DNA from: BD2-11 clade cluster bacterium bin43
GTDB lineage: Bacteria; Gemmatimonadota; Gemmatimonadetes; Longimicrobiales; Gaopeijiaceae
Assembly: GCA_002238605.1 (NCBI GenBank)
Contig: MPMR01000011.1
Location: forward strand, 62,001-126,000
Direction: 5' to 3'
DNA: 64,000 nt
In this document: piece after piece, positions 7,719 to 17,042 of the stretch
How positions within the stretch are numbered: position 1 is the stretch's first letter
How the letters are laid out: each line of letters starts with the position of its first letter
Notes under the pieces: model-generated
Seen by the model: the letters and a program-made list of their open reading frames with translations, nothing else
The model's database searches: none
Told to the model about the DNA's origin: nothing
Position numbers and translations under genes: made by a program

Positions 7719-8399
7719 CTACCGGGGTTCGGCGCGCTCCCCCCTGTACTCCACATGCAGCCGGGGCGTTCGTTCGTTCACGCGAATCCACATGCGTACT
7801 TCGTCGTGGGGGGGCTCCGGGTTTCCGAACCCCATGCGCCATTCTTCCCGATGATGGTTGTAGACGAAATACTCGCAGTCGGATTCGTAGACGGGCCGAT
7901 GCGCGTTCCTGCGCGAGGGCAACTCGCCCTGTCGCTCAAGCCCGGGATAGGTGCGCTGGATGTCGCGGGTCAGGAGGTCCCAGATGGTCTGGCAGCTCTC
8001 GAGGGGCATCACCATCACGTAGGCGCCCTCGACCAGTTCGCCGGTATCGGGATGGAAGTAGTAGCCGGCGAGGGCCTCCCGGCCCAGCAGCCGCACTGGC
8101 GTCGAGTAGATGCGCAGCCCTTCGCGTTCGCCCACCTGCTCGGTTTCGGCGATCTCGGGGATGTCGTCGACACGGCTGCCCCACGGGTGTCCGCGGAACC
8201 CGTCGACGATGGGTTCCTGCGCGGCGGCGGGAGTCGGCTGCCAGGTGAGGGACGCCGCGAAGACGACGCAGAGGAGCCGCCACCTTGGGGCGCAGCGAAG
8301 GATGGAGCCGGGAATGCCGCCGGGATTCAGGCTCTCCACGAGCCGGATGGGAGCAAGCCGTCCGGAAGTCTCGCGCGCGCGTTCCATGATGTTCGGCAT
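7719..8399 (-). CDS. Exported protein of unknown function
   Basis: From ATG 8399 the 226-residue product has a basic N-terminus, a long hydrophobic stretch (about 45-60, L-C-V-V-F-A-A-S-L) and a likely signal cleavage after A-A-A-Q. The mature part begins V-D-G-F-R-G-H-P-W-G and is rich in aromatic and charged residues (Y-Y-F-H-P-D-T-G, C-Q-T-I-W-D-L-L-T, D-C-E-Y-F-V-Y-N). The F-R-G-x-P-W-G opening recalls short periplasmic proteins of unknown role. I cannot assign a family. ATG 8387 (Met13... in the frame M-E-R-A-R-E) is an alternative start. It is co-oriented with the two hydrolase genes downstream. Confidence 0.6.
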   Translation of the reverse strand: MPNIMERARETSGRLAPIRLVESLNPGGIPGSILRCAPRWRLLCVVFAASLTWQPTPAAAQEPIVDGFRGHPWGSRVDDIPEIAETEQVGEREGLRIYSTPVRLLGREALAGYYFHPDTGELVEGAYVMVMPLESCQTIWDLLTRDIQRTYPGLERQGELPSRRNAHRPVYESDCEYFVYNHHREEWRMGFGNPEPPHDEVRMWIRVNERTPRLHVEYRGERAEPR

Positions 8400-8524
8400 G
8401 TCCACAAAGCTAGCGCTTCGGCCGACGAGGAGCGACCTCGTGTGACTGCAGGATCGTCGCCAACCTGAAGCGGCGCCAGGCAGATCCCGAACTGCGTCGC
8501 GTGGGGGCCTGCGGTCCCGCCGCG

Positions 8525-9280
8525 TCAGTCCGCGTAGTCCTGGCCCTCGGCGTCCAGAACTTCCTTCATGCCCCTGAGGTAGCCCGCTTCGCCCCAGGAC
8601 TCGATGGACAGTTCGGCGTTGTGCTTCGCGGCCGCGATCGGCATCGGGCGAATCTTCCGGCCGGCCTGCAGCACGAGCATTTCGTTCATACACGCGCACT
8701 CCAACTGATAGAGCCAGAGAATCGTCTTTTCGATGGTGTCCCCGACGACGAGCACGCCGTGGTTGGCGAGAAAGAGCACGCGCTTGTCGCCGAGCGCCTC
8801 GGCCATGCGCTCTCCCTCGCCGGACTCGGTGACAAGCCCCTCGTACCCGAAATAGGCGCAGTTCCCGTAGAAAACGGCCGCGTTCTGGCTCCCGCGTTCA
8901 TCCAGTCTCCACCCGTCGATGGAGGCGAGGGCGGTGCTCCAGGGGGCGTGGACGTGCAGCGCGCACACGATGTCGGGCCGCGCGCGCTGGATGGGATCGT
9001 GGATCGCCCACGCGCTCACGTTGAGCCGCCCTTCCCTGCCGACCGGCCTTCCCTTCGAGCCGACCTCGACGAGGCTGCTCGCCGTTACGCGCGAGAAATG
9101 CGTCTGCCCGGGCGTGATGAGCAGGTGTCCGGGTCTGCCGGGCACCTTGCAGCTGAAGTGGTTCCAGGTACCCTCGTGCATGTTCTCGTGCACCACGACC
9201 CGATGCACGGCCGCGAAATCGATACGGCACCGCCTCAACACGCGGGTGTCGCGCGCAACCGGGTCCGTGCCGACAATCAA
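8525..9280 (-). CDS. Class II aldolase/adducin-family protein
   Basis: The translated frame carries the class II aldolase fold signature: H-E-G-T-W-N-H-F-S near the start, L-L-I-T-P-G, zinc ligands in A-L-H-V-H-A-P-W and the third histidine in L-A-N-H-G-V-L-V, with E-G-E-R-M-A between. Family members cleave or epimerise phosphorylated sugars, but related decarboxylase-like proteins also exist, so the substrate is open. No ATG lies before the conserved core; the most economical start is TTG 9280, which overlaps the TGA of the coiled-coil gene (TTGA), giving 251 residues. GTG 9241 is the main alternative. Confidence 0.8.
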   Translation of the reverse strand: MIVGTDPVARDTRVLRRCRIDFAAVHRVVVHENMHEGTWNHFSCKVPGRPGHLLITPGQTHFSRVTASSLVEVGSKGRPVGREGRLNVSAWAIHDPIQRARPDIVCALHVHAPWSTALASIDGWRLDERGSQNAAVFYGNCAYFGYEGLVTESGEGERMAEALGDKRVLFLANHGVLVVGDTIEKTILWLYQLECACMNEMLVLQAGRKIRPMPIAAAKHNAELSIESWGEAGYLRGMKEVLDAEGQDYAD

Positions 9281-9819
9281 AAGACCAGCGTCTCCAGCGC
9301 GACGAGTATTCCCAGCGCCAGACCCACGATGCCACCCAGCTTGATCGTCATGCGGTGTTCGAGCGCGCGCATGTCGGCCCTCAGCGAAGTCTCGGTTTTC
9401 TCCAGATCGCCACGCAATGCGGTGATCTCGGCTCGCAGAGACGCTTCGGTTTTCTCCAAGTCCCCACGCAGCGACGCCTCGGTCTTCCCCAGATCGCCGC
9501 GCAATGCGGTGATCTCGGCTCGCAGCGACGCTTCCGTTTTCTCCAACTCGTCGCGTAGCGACGCCTCGGTCTGCTCCAAGTCGCCGCGCAGCGACGTCAA
9601 CTCCCCACGCAGCGACGTCAACTCCCCACGCAGCGACGCTTCCAGTTCCTGCATTTCCCGACGCAGCGCCTCTTCCGTTTCCTTCACATGGCGCTTGGTG
9701 GCCAGACTCTCGTCCACACACTGCGCGAAGGTGTCCACGAGCACGCGAGCCTGATCCTCGCTGAAGCCCGCTTCCTGCCGCAGTCTGGTGGCTGCGCTGA
9801 GCGTGTCGAAGGCGATCAT
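9277..9819 (-). CDS. DUF1640-like coiled-coil protein with C-terminal membrane anchor
   Basis: From ATG 9819 (GGGAG upstream) the 180-residue protein starts with I-A-F-D-T-L and a helical head (L-R-Q-E-A-G-F-S-E-D-Q-A) typical of DUF1640/CCDC90-like proteins. It then runs into about 110 residues of uninterrupted coiled coil and ends with one membrane helix (G-G-I-V-G-L-A-L-G-I-L-V). The coil is built from blocks that each begin L-R and are either 7 residues (LRGELTS, LRAEITA) or 11 residues (LRGDLEKTEAS and variants). Bacterial homologues are small membrane-anchored proteins of unknown role. The stop overlaps the start of the aldolase gene. Recent internal duplication is plain at the DNA level. 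Confidence 0.75.
   Translation of the reverse strand: MIAFDTLSAATRLRQEAGFSEDQARVLVDTFAQCVDESLATKRHVKETEEALRREMQELEASLRGELTSLRGELTSLRGDLEQTEASLRDELEKTEASLRAEITALRGDLGKTEASLRGDLEKTEASLRAEITALRGDLEKTETSLRADMRALEHRMTIKLGGIVGLALGILVALETLVF
9405..9578. repeat. Tandem 87-bp duplication inside the coiled-coil gene
   Basis: An 87-base unit beginning GATCGCC is present at 9405-9491 and again at 9492-9578 with few differences, encoding 29 residues each (11+11+7). Shorter 21-base direct repeats (CGCAGCGACGTCAACTCCCC type) lie at about 9590-9632. The pattern indicates recent in-frame expansion of the coil. Confidence 0.7.
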
Positions 9820-10161
9820 GGTCTCCCTAATGTTGTCGCTTGCTGCCGCGATTGCCAGAACGCGGGCCCAAAACGGGATCGACGACCAATCGGCGATTCG
9901 CAATCTGGCAGCGCCTTCCCGGCGCGAAAATGGCGGAATGGGACGATTCGAGCATCGATCGTCGCGGAGCGTGATGACGGTGATGGGAACACACCGAGTT
10001 CTCTGAGACCTTCGGTGAACCAGGACGGAAGCGATTTCGACCGCGCGGGCCGGCCGGTCTTGCCGGTGCGCCCCCGCGCGCGCATGGTCATGAAGTTTCC
10101 TGCTGTCAGGTCATGCAGGTTCCGTCATGCAGCTGCTGTCGCACCGTCTGGAGGTTTCGTC

Positions 10162-11019
10162 ATGAAAAACTCATCGCTGGCCACATTTGCGGTCGCCCTC
10201 GGCATCTCTTTCGCGGCAGGCTCGGGAGAGGCCGCCGCCCAGGGAGACAACATGCTCGACATGATGGAGTTCGAGCGTCCCATCGAGGCCCTGGACAACG
10301 TCTGGATCGAGGAGCTGACCATGCTCGAGGTCCGGGACGCACTGCGCGAGGGCACCAACACGGCCCTGATCCTCACCGGCGGAATCGAGGAGAACGGGCC
10401 CTACCTCACGACCGGCAAACACAACCACGTGCTGCGGGTCATGGGAGATGCGATCGCGCGCCGGCTCGGGAACACCCTGGTCGCGCCCATCGTCACCATC
10501 GAGCCCGGCAACCCGGAGACCGCGAGCTCGCCGGGCGGCATCCGCTTCTCGCAGGAGACCTACCAGGCCGTGCTGCGCGACATGGCGGTGAGCCTCAAGG
10601 CCCAGGGGTTCACCCGCATCTTCATGCTGGGCGACAGCGGCGGGAACCAGCGCGGCATGGCGGCCGTGGCCACGGAGCTCTCGGAGACATGGGCGGACGA
10701 GGACATCGTCATCGCCCACATCCGCGAGTACTACAACTACGGCGACGTGCTGACGTATCAGCGCGAGGTGCTCGGGATCGACGAGGATCCCCGGCTGGAG
10801 GGCCTCCACGACGACTACTACATCACGTCGATCATCATGAACGACGACCCGCGGCATGTGCGGCTCCAGCAGCGCATCGCGGCCGACAAGGCGTCGATCA
10901 ACGGCATCAGCATCCTGCCGGTCGAGCGGACCCTGGAGCACGGCAAGAGGCTGATCGAGTTCCGGACCGACGCGACCGTGGAGGCGATCCACAGGGTGCT
11001 GATGGCTCGGGGCGGCTGA
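10162..11019 (+). CDS. Exported creatininase-family (creatinine amidohydrolase-like) protein
   Basis: The 285-residue protein has a signal peptide (residues 1-27, ending A-A-A-Q). The creatininase-family metal-site motif appears as G-G-I-E-E-N-G-P-Y-L (Glu76) with T-G-K-H-N-H following, then S-S-P-G-G-I-R-F and M-L-G-D-S-G-G-N-Q-R-G. Family enzymes hydrolyse cyclic or linear amides with two zinc or manganese ions and include creatininase and MftE-like peptidases; the exported form here has no assignable substrate. ATG 10162 was chosen because the signal peptide starts there, although the frame is open upstream. The 340-base gap before it (9820-10161) shows no gene. The VPS10-like gene follows after 44 bases. 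Confidence 0.8.
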   Translation: MKNSSLATFAVALGISFAAGSGEAAAQGDNMLDMMEFERPIEALDNVWIEELTMLEVRDALREGTNTALILTGGIEENGPYLTTGKHNHVLRVMGDAIARRLGNTLVAPIVTIEPGNPETASSPGGIRFSQETYQAVLRDMAVSLKAQGFTRIFMLGDSGGNQRGMAAVATELSETWADEDIVIAHIREYYNYGDVLTYQREVLGIDEDPRLEGLHDDYYITSIIMNDDPRHVRLQQRIAADKASINGISILPVERTLEHGKRLIEFRTDATVEAIHRVLMARGG

Positions 11020-11063
11020 CTTTCCAGATTCTCGGTGCTTCCAAATCCGGTGGAGCCAGGACC

Positions 11064-14000
11064 ATGACCGTATCCCGCATTTCCGCATTGGTGACCGCGT
11101 TCCGCATGACCACGCCCTCCAACGCAGGCCGTTTCACGCTGGTCGCAGGCCGCTTGCTGTTTGCGGGCCTTGCGGTGGCAGCAGGCCTCTGGCTGTCTGC
11201 GGGCCTTGCGCTCCCGGCAGTCCCGCTATCCGCCCAGGAGGTCCCGGAGGAGCATCTGAGCGGTCTGCGCTTCCGCCACATCGGTCCGGTCGGCAACCGG
11301 CTGGCGTCCGTGGTGGGGGTGCCCGGGAACCGGAACATCTACTTCGCCGGGGCGGCCAGCGGCGGTATCTGGCGCACCGAGGACGCCGGGCTCAACTGGG
11401 AGCCGGTCTTCGACGACCAGCCCGTGCACTCCATCGGCGCGCTCGCGGTGGCGCCCAGCGACCACGCGATCGTGTGGGCCGGGACGGGCGAGTCGTCCAT
11501 CCGGTCGAACGTCTCCATCGGCAACGGCGCGTGGAAGTCCACCGACGGCGGCGACACCTGGGCGCACATGGGACTGGAAGGGACGGGGCGGGTGGGCCGC
11601 ATCGTCATCCATCCCGCCGATCCGGACATCGTCTACGTCGCCGCGCTGGGGCACGCGTACCAGCCGTCCGAGGATCGGGGCGTGTACCGCACCCTCGACG
11701 GCGGCGAGAGCTGGGAGCGGGTGCTCTTCGTGGACCCAGGGGCGGGCGCATACGAGATGGTCATGGATCCGCACAATCCTCGGAAGATCATGGCCAGCAT
11801 GTGGGACCTGGACCTCAAGACCTGGAAGCGGGACAGCGGGGGCCCCGCGAGCGGCATCCACGTGTCCATGGACGGGGGCGACACCTGGCGCGAGATCGAG
11901 GGCAACGGGCTCCCCACGCGCCGCATCGGCAAGATCGGGCTCTGCATGTCGGCGTCCGACTCCGACCGCATCTACGCCCTCATCGAGACGGGAGACGGGG
12001 TGCCCATCGACGGAGAGGAGACCGACTCGGGCGAGCTCTGGAGGACGAGCGACGGAGGCGACAGCTCGCGCCTCGTCTCATACAGCCATGACCTCGCGAC
12101 GCGGCAGGCCTACTACACGCGCTGCGGCGTGGCGCCCGACGACCGCGACGAGGTCTACTTCCTGTCGTCCAGCTACAGCGTGAGCCGAAACGGCGGCGAA
12201 ACGCACGAGACCACCAACTTCCTCTTCGCCGGGGACGCCCCCGGCTGGGATCACCACGACATCTGGAGCGACCCGCTGAACGCGGACCGGATCGCGGTGG
12301 CGCACGACGGCGGATTCTCGGTCAGCGAGAACCGGGGCCGCTCCTGGTTCCGGGTACAGCTTCCGATCGCGCAGATGTACCACGTGACCGCCGACAACGC
12401 GATCCCCTACAACGTGCTGGGCAACCGCCAGGACGGACCTTCGTTCCGGGGGCCATCGAATTCGCGCATGGGCGGGCTCTTCTCGAACGGGCGCATCCCG
12501 CGCGGGGAGTGGCGCGGCGTGGGCGGAGGCGAGAGCGGCTTCGCGACGCCGGACCCGCGCGATCCCAACATCGTGTGGTCGAGCGCATCCGGGGCCGGCG
12601 CCGCGGGCGGGATCGTCGTGCGCCATGACGTCGCCAGGGGACAGTTCCGGGACGTCGAGGTCTGGCCCATGTCGACATTGGGATGGCCCGCGGAGGACAT
12701 GCGTTTCCGCTTCCAGTGGACCTTCCCGCTGCTCCTTTCGCCGCACGATCCCAACACCATCTACGTCACCAGCCAGCACGTGCACCGTACCCGCAACAAC
12801 GGGCAGAGCTGGGAGGTGATCAGCCCGGACCTCTCCACCAACGACAAGTCCCGCCAGACCATCTCCGGAGGACTGACCCCGGACAACATCGGCGTGGAGT
12901 TCTGCTGCGTGATCTACGCCTTTGACGAGTCGCCGGTGGAGGCGGGCGTGCTGTGGGCGGGCACCAACGACGGGCTCATGCAGGTGAGCCGCGACAACGG
13001 CGCCAGCTGGACCAACGTGACCGAAAACATCCCCGATCTGCCCCCCAACGGCGTGGTGCGCAGCATCGACGCCTCGCGCTGGGACGCAGCCCGCGCCTAC
13101 ATCACCATCGAGCACCATCAGGTGGGCGACTTCGAGGCGCGCGCCTACCGCACCGACGACTTCGGCGAGAGCTGGACCCGGATCACCGACGGGGTCGACA
13201 ACTATCCCGTCGACTATACGCGGTATCTGCTGGAGGACGCGGTGCGTCCGGGGCTGCTCTATCTGGGCACCGAGAGCTCGCTCTACATCAGCTACGACGA
13301 CGGCGACAGCTGGCAGCGCTTCATGCCGAACCTGCCGCCCACGCCGTACTACGGCCTCTTCCAGCAGGAACACTTCAACGACCTGGTAATCGGGACGTAC
13401 GGGCGCGGGTACTGGATCCTCGACGACCTCGGTCCGGTGCAGCAGTTGACCGACGAGGTGGCCGCGTCGGCCGCGCACCTGTTCGAGCCGCGCGACGCCT
13501 ACCGCTTCCGCCCCGTGACCGAGCCCGCGACCATGCTCGACGACTGGTCCGACGGCGAAAACCCGGAGGGCGACGCCCCGCTGACCTACTGGCTGGGCGA
13601 TGGCGCCGGCACGGTCCAGCTGCGCATCGACGACAACACGGGTGAGGAGGTCACGACCCTGGACGGTACCAACAGCGCGGGCTTCAACCGCGTGTGGTGG
13701 GACCTGACCGGCGACGGCCCGACCGAGATCCGGCTGCGGACCAAGCCGCTCTACTCGGACTGGTTCCCGATGCCGGACGAGGGCTATCGCGTGGGCGGTG
13801 GGGGCTTCGGCGGCGGCGGCGGACCGCTTCAGCCACCGGGCACGTACACCGTGACTCTGCTCCTCGACGATGAGGAGATGGGAAGCCAGCCGCTGACCGT
13901 GCTGAAGGATCCCAACTCGGAAGGCACGATGGCGGACGTCGCCGCACAGACCGAGCTGGTGCAGGAGATCATGGCCGACCGCAATCAGGCCGCGGAGATG

Positions 14001-14381
14001 GTGAACCGGATCGAGCTGCTGCGCCGCCAGATCTACGACCTGCGGCCGGTGCTCGAGGCCGAAGAGGGCGCGGAGGACCTGATCGAGGCCGGGGAAGCGC
14101 TGGATGCGGCCCTCATCGAGGTGGAGAGCGAGCTGATCCAGCTGAAGGACACAGGGAGCGACGGAGTGCGCTGGCCGTCGATGATCGTGGGGCGGTTGCG
14201 TTACCTGCAGGGGGCGGTGGCGAGCGCAGATTTCCGACCGACGGACCAGCACGGGGAAGTATCCGGTCTATTGCGGGCGCACCTCGGCGAGGTGGAAGAG
14301 GCACTCCAGGAGGTGCTGGCGGAGGACCTGGAGAACTTCAACCGGATGCTGCAGCAGAGGATTGGGAGGGTGATTACGTGA
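11064..14381 (+). CDS. Sortilin/VPS10-type BNR-repeat exported protein
   Basis: The 1105-residue protein has a long N-terminal hydrophobic leader (signal cleavage probably after L-S-A-Q, about residue 56) followed by beta-propeller sequence with many BNR/Asp-box motifs: S-T-D-G-G-D-T-W, T-L-D-G-G-E-S-W, S-M-D-G-G-D-T-W, T-R-N-N-G-Q-S-W, S-R-D-N-G-A-S-W and others. After about residue 800 come beta-rich segments, a glycine-rich stretch, and a helical, charged C-terminus (about 960-1100). Such proteins are very common in Gemmatimonadota and allied groups and are annotated as VPS10/sortilin-like or glycosyl-hydrolase-like, without proven activity. ATG 11064 starts a good signal sequence. Confidence 0.85.
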   Translation: MTVSRISALVTAFRMTTPSNAGRFTLVAGRLLFAGLAVAAGLWLSAGLALPAVPLSAQEVPEEHLSGLRFRHIGPVGNRLASVVGVPGNRNIYFAGAASGGIWRTEDAGLNWEPVFDDQPVHSIGALAVAPSDHAIVWAGTGESSIRSNVSIGNGAWKSTDGGDTWAHMGLEGTGRVGRIVIHPADPDIVYVAALGHAYQPSEDRGVYRTLDGGESWERVLFVDPGAGAYEMVMDPHNPRKIMASMWDLDLKTWKRDSGGPASGIHVSMDGGDTWREIEGNGLPTRRIGKIGLCMSASDSDRIYALIETGDGVPIDGEETDSGELWRTSDGGDSSRLVSYSHDLATRQAYYTRCGVAPDDRDEVYFLSSSYSVSRNGGETHETTNFLFAGDAPGWDHHDIWSDPLNADRIAVAHDGGFSVSENRGRSWFRVQLPIAQMYHVTADNAIPYNVLGNRQDGPSFRGPSNSRMGGLFSNGRIPRGEWRGVGGGESGFATPDPRDPNIVWSSASGAGAAGGIVVRHDVARGQFRDVEVWPMSTLGWPAEDMRFRFQWTFPLLLSPHDPNTIYVTSQHVHRTRNNGQSWEVISPDLSTNDKSRQTISGGLTPDNIGVEFCCVIYAFDESPVEAGVLWAGTNDGLMQVSRDNGASWTNVTENIPDLPPNGVVRSIDASRWDAARAYITIEHHQVGDFEARAYRTDDFGESWTRITDGVDNYPVDYTRYLLEDAVRPGLLYLGTESSLYISYDDGDSWQRFMPNLPPTPYYGLFQQEHFNDLVIGTYGRGYWILDDLGPVQQLTDEVAASAAHLFEPRDAYRFRPVTEPATMLDDWSDGENPEGDAPLTYWLGDGAGTVQLRIDDNTGEEVTTLDGTNSAGFNRVWWDLTGDGPTEIRLRTKPLYSDWFPMPDEGYRVGGGGFGGGGGPLQPPGTYTVTLLLDDEEMGSQPLTVLKDPNSEGTMADVAAQTELVQEIMADRNQAAEMVNRIELLRRQIYDLRPVLEAEEGAEDLIEAGEALDAALIEVESELIQLKDTGSDGVRWPSMIVGRLRYLQGAVASADFRPTDQHGEVSGLLRAHLGEVEEALQEVLAEDLENFNRMLQQRIGRVIT

Positions 14382-14569
14382 GGGGGCCTGACCTAGAGCA
14401 AGCATTCCAGCAGACGCGGCAGCGCCTCTACTCCCTTCCGAAGCAAGCTGAATCGAGCAATGCGATAGCGCACTCGATCCCGCGTCCCCACGGCTGGGGA
14501 GGAAGTACACGCCGTGACTGTCGCTTCGCCCCTAACCTAACCGGCTATTGATCCGAAGACTACTGAGGC

Positions 14570-15403
14570 ATGCCCCGAGCAACTGTTTTTGAGCTATTTA
14601 GGTTGTCTTTGCTTGTCCGCCCACAACTGCACGCATTCAACCAACAAGATGACGCGCAACCACAATCACGAGAGAGTTGGATCAGGCAAGTATTCCAAGA
14701 TCGGCAGCCCTTCGAGCGTCGAGGCATCCGACACGAGTTTGTGGCTCTGGATGGCGACGGAGACGCTATTGTTGGAAAGGTAGGCAAACTGATCAATCGA
14801 GAAGAGAATGAACCCCCCGAACGATCTCTCACTGAAGTAACGAGGGATGCATGGACAGCATCCGTTATGGTTGTAGATCCGACCGAGCATGACGACGGCC
14901 AGAAAATCGCGATTGAAAAGAACCGAGAAATTGGGGCTTCCCGTGCGACGGTTAGAGCGTTGTGTGATGCAATCAACCAACGCTACTCATCGGACCGTTA
15001 CGTCATTGAAGTTGCTCCAATCGTTGATGGAGATGATTTTTGGCGATACGCAACAAAGCACAAGGGTCGCGTTAGGAATGTGACCTTTAACTTCATAGTG
15101 CCCAACATGTTTCGGTCCGTTGACGCTCTCGACAAGGATCTGAAGAAATGGCGAGACGAAGAGAACGCGCAACAGGTGTCGCTGAAACTAAACGCAAACA
15201 ACGGCCTTCGTTTGGAGTCGTCCGAGGTAGCTACCGCCGTGGATTATGTTCAGCGTGGTGGTGGAAGCATCACTGCTCAGGACATGGACGGAAAAGGCTA
15301 CAACTCTAACAACTCAATAAAGAACACGAGAGTAGAAGGTATGATCAAGTCATCTGTTGATAGTATCCGCAATGCGATACAGAGGATAATGGATCGTGAA
15401 TAA
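14570..15403 (+). CDS. Unrecognised protein, first gene of a two-gene island module
   Basis: A 277-residue soluble-looking protein with no family that I recognise. It is charged, with a helical C-terminal third (V-D-A-L-D-K-D-L-K-K-W-R-D-E) and a short Gly-rich turn (Q-R-G-G-G-S). The base composition is clearly lower in G+C than the flanking chromosomal genes, and codon use is more relaxed, pointing to transfer. Its stop overlaps the start of the next gene by 8 bases, so the two are coupled. Location beside IS remnants and the phosphorothioation operon makes a defence role plausible but unproven. The 188 bases between 14381 and this gene hold nothing I can name. The start is the first ATG of the frame and is uncertain. 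Confidence 0.6.
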   Translation: MPRATVFELFRLSLLVRPQLHAFNQQDDAQPQSRESWIRQVFQDRQPFERRGIRHEFVALDGDGDAIVGKVGKLINREENEPPERSLTEVTRDAWTASVMVVDPTEHDDGQKIAIEKNREIGASRATVRALCDAINQRYSSDRYVIEVAPIVDGDDFWRYATKHKGRVRNVTFNFIVPNMFRSVDALDKDLKKWRDEENAQQVSLKLNANNGLRLESSEVATAVDYVQRGGGSITAQDMDGKGYNSNNSIKNTRVEGMIKSSVDSIRNAIQRIMDRE

Positions 15404-15902
15404 ACATGTTGCTCGGCTTGTGTTTATCTCACTAGCTGTCATTTCGGTCATTGTTTCTGTCTTGACCGATTGGTTCAGTGACGAGAGGAATACCTTTCTT
15501 CGGAATTTCGTCAACCAGGAGCTCTTGAATCTACTTGGAGTGGTACTTGCGATCACTTTGGCGTCCGTGGCGAGCTTGCAGGTGGCGTTTGATAAGGTGA
15601 AAGATAACATCGAAGGATTGGAACTCTCTGAGACGCGTAATGCCGTCAAGTCAGCGATCATGTCCCTGAACTGGACGTTCCTAGGCGCTGTACTATTAGT
15701 AGTCATCAAGCCATTGATGCCGACAGGATGCACACCCATCGTGTCGCTTGTGAATGCAACGGCCCTGTTGTTGGTGATATATTACGGAATGACTCTCATG
15801 GAGCTGACAATTCTTACCTTCAAAATGCCGTCTCTAAGAGAACTGAAGGCGATGAGGCGATCCGGTGACGCCAATCCGGAGAACCATGATGACGCCACTT
15901 GA
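15396..15902 (+). CDS. Four-helix membrane protein, second gene of the island module
   Basis: The 168-residue product has four predicted membrane helices: residues about 7-25 (A-R-L-V-F-I-S-L-A-V-I-S-V-I-V), 44-66 (L-L-G-V-V-L-A-I-T-L-A), 88-107 (W-T-F-L-G-A-V-L-L-V-V) and 113-137 (V-S-L-V-N-A-T-A-L-L-L-V), with a charged loop (D-K-V-K-D-N-I-E-G-L-E-L-S-E-T-R) and a basic, polar C-terminal tail. I do not recognise the family. The 8-base overlap with the upstream gene and shared low G+C show that the pair works together. A soluble protein coupled to a small multi-helix membrane protein is a common layout for abortive-infection modules, but that is an analogy only. Confidence 0.65.
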   Translation: MNKHVARLVFISLAVISVIVSVLTDWFSDERNTFLRNFVNQELLNLLGVVLAITLASVASLQVAFDKVKDNIEGLELSETRNAVKSAIMSLNWTFLGAVLLVVIKPLMPTGCTPIVSLVNATALLLVIYYGMTLMELTILTFKMPSLRELKAMRRSGDANPENHDDAT

Positions 15903-16158
15903 CTTGAGGGGTCGCACAAGGTGTCAGAGGTATGGTAATCACCCGACACACCGGCATCGCAGAAGGCTGATTCTGCGCGATGGCATAGAGTTCGCCTCCC
16001 GATGCATACCGGCGTTATTGCGTCGCAGGCGTCCTCCCCTGTTTTTTGCGGATCGGACAGTGGCGGCTATTGTATGTCGCAATCCGCATTGAAGTGGAGC
16101 GGCTGCCGCTCGAAGACTGCTGAACGTGCTCTTCTGGAGTGCTAACCGCAAGCTTGGC

Positions 16159-17042
16159 CTGTACCGGACCGGGTTTTCTGGACAAGTGGACGGCTGAAGC
16201 ATCAGGCCGCCTGTCGGCTGAGCTTCCCGCGGGCACGGGCCGGGGTCATGTACCCCGTGCCGCTGGAGGAGCCAGCCGTTGTTGTAGCGCTCGATGAAGG
16301 TCCCGATCATCACTCTGGCCTCCTCGAGGGTTTCGAGGTGGTGCAGATAGATGCGCTCCTCCTTGAGCGTGCGGATGAAGCGCTCCGCGACGCCGTTGCA
16401 CTCCGGTTCGCCCACGTAGGCGGGCGTGGAGCGGATGCCGAGCCACTTGATCTCGGCCTGGAGCTGCCTGGCCCTGTACTGCGAACCCCAGTCCTGCCGC
16501 AGACCGAGGCCCAGGGCGATTGCCTTGCCGAAGCCGCCCATCTGGGCCCGCACCCCCTGGCGGACCGGCTCCAGCGCCGCCCAGCGGTCGCCCTTCTTTG
16601 CGGCGTGCCAGCCGACGACCTCCGAGGTGCAGTGGTCGACGGCCGCGAAAAACCAGCACCAGCCCTCCGCCTTCGTCCAGAACCGCGACGCGTCCCTGCC
16701 CCAGAGTTCGTCCGGCCGCTCGGTCCGGATCCGACCGCCGTGGCTCCGATCTCCGCGGGGACGCCCCCGCCGCACCGGCGCCGGCAGCCCGTGCTCCCGC
16801 ATCAGCCTCAGCACCCGGTTCTTGCCGGCCCGGATCCCCTTGGCCACAAGCCGCGCCTTCACCTTCCGGTGGCCCTCACCGAGGAACGGACTCGCCTTCA
16901 ACACCGCCCGGATCTCCTGCAACAGCTCCTCGTCGCTCAGTGCCGTCTTCGGACCCCGCTTCCCAGGCTGCCGGCGATCGGAGTCCGGACGCTCTCCGCG
17001 TCGGGCCCGCAGCTCATACACGCTCGAACGTGCCACATGCCT
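16159..17042 (-). mobile_element. IS3-like element remnant
   Basis: A DDE transposase remnant followed by a candidate end beginning TGTACCGGACC at 16159. The other end is missing: the coding frame meets the IS21 terminal repeats at about 17040, so the 5' part (orfA and the N-terminus) was lost or displaced when the IS21 element arrived. The 256 bases between the membrane gene (15902) and this end hold no gene I can support. Confidence 0.55.
16202..17036 (-). pseudogene. IS3-family DDE transposase, 5'-truncated and 3'-frameshifted
   Basis: The frame from GTG 17036 shows an IS3 OrfB protein: a helical region (S-D-E-E-L-L-Q-E-I-R), G-E-G-H-R-K-V and R-L-M-R-E-H-G, then the integrase core with D in W-G-R-D-A-S-R-F, D in R-Q-D-W-G-S-Q-Y and E in G-E-P-E-C-N-G-V-A-E. 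Near the 3' end, after Q-R-H-G, the frame slips at a run of four G; in the next frame the normal ending Y-M-T-P-A-R-A-R-G-K-L reaches TGA at 16202. The lost OrfA and the slipped end make it non-functional unless rescued by frameshifting. Confidence 0.7.

Noticed and set aside
10113-11063. Long in-frame extension before the VPS10-like protein
   Set aside because: This frame overlaps the creatininase gene and has Arg/His-rich shadow composition; a proper signal peptide starts at 11064.
14382-14569. Possible tRNA or attachment site at the island's left edge
   Set aside because: No cloverleaf or TTC-arm pattern and no matching direct repeat seen at the right edge by eye.
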